A DNA stretch of 10,057 nt from Fidelibacterota bacterium (lineage in GTDB: Bacteria; Fidelibacterota; Fidelibacteria; Fidelibacterales; Fidelibacteraceae). Made by a program: the position numbers and the translations under genes. This document shows positions 6,309-10,057 of this stretch, piece by piece (position 1 is the stretch's first letter; each line of letters opens with the position of its first letter). Below the pieces are notes generated by a model. That model saw only the letters and a program-made list of their open reading frames with translations. It searched no databases and was not told the DNA's origin. The DNA lies in assembly GCA_016937825.1 (NCBI GenBank), contig JAFGVT010000098.1:1-10057 (forward strand), in the 5' to 3' direction.

Positions 6309-8288
6309 TTATTCCGCGATGATCGCATCAAAACGGCAGTTCAGCTCGCATTGTCCGCAGTGGGTGCAGATGTCCTGATTGATGAAGTGCGGTTCCTTGC
6401 GGTTGCCGCTGATCGCGTTGACGGGGCAGCGGGTCGCACACAGGGTGCAGCCGATGCATTTGTCTTCGATGATCGTATAGGTCAACATCTGGCGGCAGGC
6501 TTTTGCCGGACATTTACGGTCGTAGAGGTGCGCTTCGTATTCGTCACGGAAATTCTTCAGGGTGCTGATGACCGGATTTGCGGCCGTCTGACCGAGTCCG
6601 CACAAGGACGTGTCCTTGATCACATCCGCCAGGCGTTCGAGATAAAGCATGCCCTGAAAGCGCATGAGCGAATCGACCTCGGTCTCTTCCTCGCGATAGC
6701 TTTTGGTGATGCGTTCAAGGATCTCCAGCAGGCGCTTGGTGCCTTCACGGCAGGGGATGCATTTCCCGCAGGATTCAGAGGTGATGAACTGCATGAAGAA
6801 TTTTGCCAGATCGACCATGCAGGTGGTCTCGTCCATGACGACCAGCCCGCCCGAGCCCATCATGGCGCCGACGGCTTTCAGGTTCTCGTAATCGATCTCG
6901 GTGTCAAGGAATTTTTCGGGGAGAGCGCCGCCCGAGGGGGCGCCGATCTGCACAGCCTTGAAGGCTTTGCCGTCCGGGATGCCGCCGCCGACGGTAAAGA
7001 TGATGTCGCGGATGGTGGTGCCCATGGGGACTTCCACCAGGCCGGTATTGACGACCTTGCCGGAAAGGGCGAAGATCTTGGTGCCTTTGGATTTTGCCGT
7101 TCCGATCGCGGCGTACCAGTCGGCGCCGTTCCGGAAAATAAGCGGCACGTTGGCAAAAGTTTCAACGTTGTTGATAATGGTCGGTTTGCCGAAGAGTCCG
7201 GAAACCGCGGGAAAAGGAGGACGGGGACGCGGCATGCCGCGGCGTCCCTCAATGCTGTGGATCAGCGCGGTCTCTTCACCGCAGACGAAAGCGCCGGCCC
7301 CTTTTTTGATCTTCAGATGGAAGGAAAATCCGCTGTTCAGGATATTGTCCCCCAGCAAGCCGTACGCGGTTGCGTCGGCAATGGTCTTTTCCAGGCGCGA
7401 GATGGCCAGGGGATATTCTGCGCGGCAATAGACGTAGCCGACCGATGCGCCGATCGCGTAGGCGGCAATGATCATGCCCTCGACCACGCGGTGCGGGTCG
7501 CCTTCAAGGACGGCGCGGTCCATGAAAGCTCCGGGATCGCCTTCATCGGCATTGCAGATGAGGTATTTCTGGTCGTTCTTCGCCTGATAGGCGAATTCCC
7601 ATTTCTTTCCGGTCGGGAAACCGCCGCCCCCGCGTCCGCGAAGACCCGCAAGCTTGGTTTCCTTGATGACGTCGAGTGGGGATTTGTTGATCAGGACATC
7701 CGAGAGAGCATGGTATCCGCCGCGGGCAAGATACTGGTCAATGTTCTCGGGATCGATGACGCCGCAGTTCTCCAGAACGACCTTTTTCTGGATCTTAAAG
7801 AAGGGGATATCCTGAATAAAGGGGATCTCGGGCCAGAGCGAATCATCGGAATAAGGATATTTCCCGAGCGCTTTCTGGATCACCGGCTCCTTGTGCAGGA
7901 GGGTGCGTTCGATGATCGTGTCGACATTTTCCGGGGTAACGCGTTTGTAGGAAATGCGCGGGAAGCCCGGTACCTTGATGTCCACGATGACCTCTTCCGC
8001 GCAGAATCCGACGCATCCCACACGGGTAAGCTCGGCGTCAACGCCGTATTTTTTGAGTTCCGCTTCGAAGGTGTCGTAGACCGCCTGGGCCCCGTTGGCA
8101 AGTCCGCAGGTGCCCATGCCGACCATAACGACCGGTTTTTCGGCTTTTTCAAGCGTCAATTTCGATTTCAGTTCGGCGATACGGGCAGGGGAGACACCGG
8201 CTGCGGTCCCGTCATAGCTGCCTCTGATGAGCTCGACAAATTTGTCGGCAGGGACTTTTTTCGATAAGATCTCTTTGAATGTATTCAT
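6309..8288 (-). CDS. hydB: Hydrogenase flavoprotein subunit HydB (NuoF-like)
   Basis: HydB binds FMN and NAD(H) and, in the characterised trimeric enzymes, is the site where electrons are bifurcated or confurcated. The 659-residue product has an N-terminal thioredoxin-like [2Fe-2S]-type domain (Cys61, Cys92, Cys96). The FMN/NADH core follows, with the glycine-rich G-R-G-G-G-G-F-P-T-G motif near 218-227, N-A-D-E-G-D-P-G-A near 246-254 and G-A-G-A-F-V-C-G-E-E-T near 330-340. Next is the NuoF [4Fe-4S] site (Cys507, 510, 513, 563), then a C-terminal ferredoxin domain with two C-x2-C-x2-C-x3-C(P) clusters (Cys611-621 and Cys641-651). The start codon overlaps the hydC stop in ATGA, indicating translational coupling. 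NAD versus NADP preference cannot be read from sequence alone. The N-terminal domain shows Met55 where some HydB proteins have a fourth cysteine. Confidence 0.97.
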   Translation of the reverse strand: MNTFKEILSKKVPADKFVELIRGSYDGTAAGVSPARIAELKSKLTLEKAEKPVVMVGMGTCGLANGAQAVYDTFEAELKKYGVDAELTRVGCVGFCAEEVIVDIKVPGFPRISYKRVTPENVDTIIERTLLHKEPVIQKALGKYPYSDDSLWPEIPFIQDIPFFKIQKKVVLENCGVIDPENIDQYLARGGYHALSDVLINKSPLDVIKETKLAGLRGRGGGGFPTGKKWEFAYQAKNDQKYLICNADEGDPGAFMDRAVLEGDPHRVVEGMIIAAYAIGASVGYVYCRAEYPLAISRLEKTIADATAYGLLGDNILNSGFSFHLKIKKGAGAFVCGEETALIHSIEGRRGMPRPRPPFPAVSGLFGKPTIINNVETFANVPLIFRNGADWYAAIGTAKSKGTKIFALSGKVVNTGLVEVPMGTTIRDIIFTVGGGIPDGKAFKAVQIGAPSGGALPEKFLDTEIDYENLKAVGAMMGSGGLVVMDETTCMVDLAKFFMQFITSESCGKCIPCREGTKRLLEILERITKSYREEETEVDSLMRFQGMLYLERLADVIKDTSLCGLGQTAANPVISTLKNFRDEYEAHLYDRKCPAKACRQMLTYTIIEDKCIGCTLCATRCPVNAISGNRKEPHFINQDICTHCGQCELNCRFDAIIAE

Positions 8289-8758
8289 GCTTTATCCGCC
8301 TGGTCTTCTTTTTTTCTGTACTCGGTGATCAGCTTATAGACCGATTTGCTGGTCAGCCCGCCGTAATATTTATCGTCGATCACGATGACCGGGGCGATGC
8401 TGCAGGCGCCGATGCAGGCGACGGTCTCGATGGTGAACTGCAGGTCTTTGGTCGTTTCACCGGCCTTGATCCCCAATTCGGCTTCCAGGGTGTTCAGGAT
8501 ATCCAGCGAGCCCTTCACATGGCAGGCGGTGCCGCGGCATACCCGGATCACGTGTTTTCCCAGGGGCGTGAGCCGGAACTGGTTGTAGAACGTCGCCACG
8601 CCGTAAACGCGGCTGGTCGGGACATTAAGATGTTTGGCCACCCGGATGATGTCATCTTCGGGCAGGTAACCGTGGACCTCCTGGACATCCTGAAGCATCG
8701 CGATCATGTTGGATGCTTCATTTCTGGGATACTTTTTGTAGACTTCCTCTGAACGCAT
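8285..8758 (-). CDS. hydC: Hydrogenase subunit HydC (NuoE-like, thioredoxin-fold [2Fe-2S])
   Basis: HydC is the small electron-transfer subunit that works with HydB, as NuoE does with NuoF in complex I. The 157-residue protein has a helical N-terminal part (residues 1-65, including P-E-D-D and V-Y-G-V-A-T-F-Y-N-Q-F, typical of NuoE). A thioredoxin-like fold follows, whose [2Fe-2S] ligands are Cys74 and Cys79 (C-x4-C) and Cys115 and Cys119 (C-x3-C). The length is normal for the family. It is the first gene of the operon and has a strong AGGAG ribosome-binding site 6 bp upstream. Its TGA stop overlaps the hydB ATG. A good promoter candidate lies at 8805-8833. Confidence 0.96.
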   Translation of the reverse strand: MRSEEVYKKYPRNEASNMIAMLQDVQEVHGYLPEDDIIRVAKHLNVPTSRVYGVATFYNQFRLTPLGKHVIRVCRGTACHVKGSLDILNTLEAELGIKAGETTKDLQFTIETVACIGACSIAPVIVIDDKYYGGLTSKSVYKLITEYRKKEDQADKA

Positions 8759-8804
8759 ATCTCTCCTTTTTCGGATAGGATCACCCCGTTAAAAACGAAC
8801 GCAA

Positions 8805-8833
8805 ATAATAACCACTCTTTCCTCATTTTACAA
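8805..8833 (-). promoter_or_regulatory. Candidate promoter of the hydCBA operon
   Basis: On the minus strand TTGTAA is followed after exactly 17 bp by TATTAT (5 of 6 to the -10 consensus), which would give a leader of about 40 nt before hydC. A second, overlapping-region candidate is TTGATA (8859-8864), 17 bp, TATTTT. Which one is used cannot be decided by reading. Confidence 0.45.
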
Positions 8834-8851
8834 GGAAAATAGAAAATAAAA

Positions 8852-8863
8852 TGACAATTATCA
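8852..8863. promoter_or_regulatory. Near-perfect 12-bp palindrome, possible operator upstream of hydC
   Basis: TGACAATTATCA is palindromic except for one symmetric mismatch pair (TGA-C-AATT-A-TCA). It lies just upstream of the hydC promoter candidate and overlaps an alternative -35 box, as a binding site for a dimeric regulator could. It does not match the Rex or FNR consensus well. Confidence 0.25.
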
Positions 8864-8872
8864 AAACATTTA

Positions 8873-8912
8873 CATTCCCGGGCGAAGATACAGCATCTGT
8901 TCCCGGGGAATG
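8873..8912. repeat. Long inverted repeat in the divergent hydC-yajC region
   Basis: Arms CATTCCCGGG (8873-8882) and CCCGGGGAATG (8902-8912) pair over 10 bp with one bulged G. Inside them AGAT and ATCT can extend the stem around a 5-nt loop, flanked by symmetric 3-nt internal loops. TTCCCGGG also occurs twice as a direct repeat 25 bp apart (8875 and 8900). No uridine tract follows on either strand, and the element sits between the two divergent promoter candidates. A regulator-binding region is more plausible than a terminator. Confidence 0.6.
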
Positions 8913-8930
8913 CGGTTTCTCAAATTAGAA

Positions 8931-8948
8931 AAGCATGTCATAATGCTT
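8931..8948. repeat. Inverted repeat AAGCAT-N6-ATGCTT next to the yajC promoter
   Basis: A perfect 6-bp inverted repeat with a 6-bp spacer (8931-8936 and 8943-8948) touches the -35 box of the yajC promoter candidate. The size and spacing suit an operator for a dimeric helix-turn-helix protein. It is short enough to be chance. Confidence 0.35.
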
Positions 8949-8975
8949 GATTATGATTGATAATTTCTTTATGCT
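8947..8975 (+). promoter_or_regulatory. Candidate promoter for yajC-def
   Basis: TTGATT (8947-8952) is followed after 17 bp by TATGCT (8970-8975), about 30 bp before the yajC ATG. Each box matches the sigma-70 consensus at 4 of 6 positions. An alternative pair is TTGATA (8957-8962), 16 bp, TAGATT. Confidence 0.35.
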
Positions 8976-9004
8976 ACATAGATTTCTAAAACCGAGGAGA
9001 CACT

Positions 9005-9349
9005 ATGTTGACTATCATGCTACAAGCAGCGAACGGCGTTGCCGAAGGGACTGCCGCCGGCCGCGGCTTCATGAGCTTCCTTCCCTTTATCGCGATCATT
9101 GTCATTCTGTGGGTCCTGATGATCATGCCCCAGCGCAAACGTCAGAAAGAAACCCAGAAGATGCTGGAAGAACTGCAGCCGAAAGACAAGGTCGTGACCA
9201 TCGGCGGTATCATCGCCGAAGTGGCGAAAGTAAAGAAAGACACCGTCGTTCTGAAGATCGGCAAAGAAACGCAGATGGAAGTCCGCAAAAACGCGATCGC
9301 TTCCAAACTGCCGAAAGAAAAAGCCGAAGAAGCCGAAACGAAAGAATAG
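9005..9349 (+). CDS. yajC: Preprotein translocase accessory subunit YajC
   Basis: YajC is a small inner-membrane protein that associates with SecDF and the SecYEG translocon. The 114-residue product has a short N-terminal periplasmic part and one membrane helix at about residues 23-41 (MSFLPFIAIIVILWVLMIM). The family-typical M-P-Q-R-K-R-Q-K-E follows, then a cytoplasmic domain with the conserved V-x-T-I-G-G-I segment (64-69) and a charged Lys/Glu-rich tail. The length is normal. The start at 9005 has GAGGAG 5 bp upstream; the next in-frame ATG (9017) is badly spaced. yajC commonly sits with tgt and secD-secF, but here def follows after 66 bp and no secD is seen. Confidence 0.94.
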   Translation: MLTIMLQAANGVAEGTAAGRGFMSFLPFIAIIVILWVLMIMPQRKRQKETQKMLEELQPKDKVVTIGGIIAEVAKVKKDTVVLKIGKETQMEVRKNAIASKLPKEKAEEAETKE

Positions 9350-9360
9350 CTGGAAATCCG

Positions 9361-9393
9361 GTCCGTCAGTCCGCATTGCGCGGACTGACGGGC
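9361..9393 (+). other. Strong hairpin between yajC and def
   Basis: A perfect 12-bp stem (CCGTCAGTCCGC, 9363-9374, with GCGGACTGACGG, 9380-9391) encloses a 5-nt loop and can extend by two pairs outward. No T-tract follows on either strand, so it is not a canonical intrinsic terminator. It ends 22-24 nt before the def start codon, where it could slow translation, stabilise the upstream mRNA end or be a small dispersed repeat. Confidence 0.7.
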
Positions 9394-9415
9394 GGGAGAC
9401 CTGTCCGGACCTGCC

Positions 9416-9925
9416 ATGATATTACCCGTTCGCATATACGGCGATCCTATTCTGAGAGACGTCATTCCCCCCGTCGCATCACACGCGGAGGTGCTTCCGT
9501 ACGTCCGTGATATGATCGAGACCATGTACGACGACGACGGGATCGGGCTTTCGGCAAATCAGGCGGGGCTTCGGTCACGTTTTTTTGTGATCGGGAAGAA
9601 CGCTTTCGAGGATGGTCGGCCCGACTCGGTGTTCATCAATCCCGCGATCCTTGAAGCCTACGAAGAAACCTGGGATTTTGAAGAAGGCTGTCTTTCGGTT
9701 CCCGGCATCCGGGAGTGGGTCGTCAGGCCCCGGACGATCCGTGTCCGCTATACGGACGAGACCGGAACGGAGCGCGAGGAGGTCTTTACGGACTATGCAG
9801 CCCGGGTCTTTCAGCATGAGCTCGACCATCTCAACGGGATCTTTTTTACGGACCGTATTTCCCCAATACGCCGCGCCTTGAACAAAAAGAAACTGAAAGA
9901 GCTGGCGGAAAGCCAAAACAAATAA
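9416..9925 (+). CDS. def: Peptide deformylase
   Basis: Deformylase removes the formyl group from the initiator methionine of nascent proteins in the cytoplasm, using a bound metal (usually Fe2+). The 169-residue protein has all three family motifs: G-I-G-L-S-A-N-Q (42-49), E-G-C-L-S-V-P-G (90-97) and Q-H-E-L-D-H-L-N-G (133-141). Cys92, His134 and His138 are the metal ligands and Glu135 is the catalytic base. The N-terminus M-I-L-P-V-R-I-Y-G-D-P matches the usual family start, which fixes the ATG at 9416. The ribosome-binding site is poor (GGGAG about 16 nt upstream), so translation may depend on structure in the leader or on coupling. fmt, a frequent neighbour, is not seen. Confidence 0.97.
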   Translation: MILPVRIYGDPILRDVIPPVASHAEVLPYVRDMIETMYDDDGIGLSANQAGLRSRFFVIGKNAFEDGRPDSVFINPAILEAYEETWDFEEGCLSVPGIREWVVRPRTIRVRYTDETGTEREEVFTDYAARVFQHELDHLNGIFFTDRISPIRRALNKKKLKELAESQNK

Positions 9926-9948
9926 AATTACTGTTTCAAAAATAATAA

Positions 9949-9968
9949 AGACGCCATGAATCGCGTCT
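9949..9968 (+). other. Weak hairpin downstream of def
   Basis: AGACGC (9949-9954) pairs with GCGTCT (9963-9968) around an 8-nt loop, 24 bp after the def stop codon. Only a scattered pyrimidine run (CTCTTC) follows, so it is at best a weak terminator. Confidence 0.25.
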
Positions 9969-10030
9969 CTTCGGATATCAATAATCGGCGTTCCTTGTTC
10001 GGAGATCGCCGGAGAAGCTGAAAAATTATA

Positions 10031-10057
10031 ATGAATAGAATAATGAACAAGGATCAA
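10031..10057 (+). CDS. Possible start of a further gene at the right edge
   Basis: An open frame starts with ATG at 10031, with a second in-frame ATG at 10043, and runs off the window after nine codons (MNRIMNKDQ). GGAGAAG lies 13 nt before the first ATG, farther than usual. A perfect TATAAT overlaps the first ATG (10027-10032) but has no good -35. Nine codons are too few to prove a gene. Confidence 0.2.

Noticed and set aside
4290..8267. A continuous 1325-codon open frame on the plus strand, opposite hydB, hydA and the receiver gene.
   Set aside because: Its codons are exactly complementary to the sense codons of all three genes, whose gaps happen to be multiples of three. It stays open because the sense genes avoid TTA, CTA and TCA codons. 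The three sense products have full family motifs, and the antisense product looks like shadow composition.
8759..9004. A Rex (redox repressor) or FNR operator in the divergent hydC-yajC region.
   Set aside because: I looked for TTGTTAA-N4-TTAACAA-like and TTGAT-N4-ATCAA-like sites. Only half-site-like pieces are present, so no named regulator can be assigned.
9986..10011. CGGCG/CGCCG inverted repeat right of def, considered as a terminator or part of a small RNA.
   Set aside because: The stem is only 5 bp with a 16-nt loop and no T-tract, which is easily explained by chance.

Overview
The window reads as a chromosomal stretch of an anaerobic, fermentative or syntrophic Gram-negative bacterium. 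The evidence is a complete trimeric [FeFe] hydrogenase (HydABC), the oxygen-sensitive maturase HydG, two lipoproteins with clear lipoboxes, and the start of a protein that looks like an outer-membrane beta-barrel. Coding DNA is moderately GC-rich and intergenic DNA is AT-rich. The TPR lipoprotein and barrel styles recall lineages of the FCB superphylum (Marinimicrobia, Ignavibacteria, KSB1-like). That placement is an impression from protein style, not a phylogenetic result.

Layout: everything from the left edge to about 8.76 kb is on the minus strand, so it reads right to left. From the right the units are: (1) hydC-hydB-hydA plus a stand-alone receiver-domain gene, tightly packed (4-bp overlap, then 21-bp and 18-bp gaps) and closed by a strong intrinsic terminator at about 4084-4121; (2) hydG; (3) a TPR-repeat lipoprotein closed by a terminator at about 1361-1390; (4) a very tyrosine-rich lipoprotein followed after 12 bp by an outer-membrane protein that runs off the left edge. 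Right of about 9.0 kb the plus strand carries yajC (Sec translocase accessory) and def (peptide deformylase), transcribed divergently from hydC. A possible new gene begins in the last 27 bases.

How the genes work together: HydC (NuoE-like), HydB (NuoF-like, flavin and NADH site) and HydA (H-cluster subunit with accessory Fe-S clusters) match the NAD- and ferredoxin-linked, electron-bifurcating or confurcating soluble hydrogenases. HydG makes the CO/CN-bearing iron synthon of the H-cluster. Its partners HydE and HydF are not in the window. The receiver-only protein in the hydrogenase operon has all phospho-acceptor residues but no output domain, so a regulatory link to hydrogenase or redox state is possible but unproven.

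The points most worth a second look are the receiver gene in the hydrogenase operon, the T-S-C-S-P-G-W variant of HydA's first H-cluster motif, the tyrosine-rich lipoprotein (25 Tyr in 59 residues), and several inverted repeats in the 246-bp divergent region between hydC and yajC. I saw no tRNA, rRNA, CRISPR array, insertion sequence or phage gene. No non-coding stretch exceeds 300 bases.
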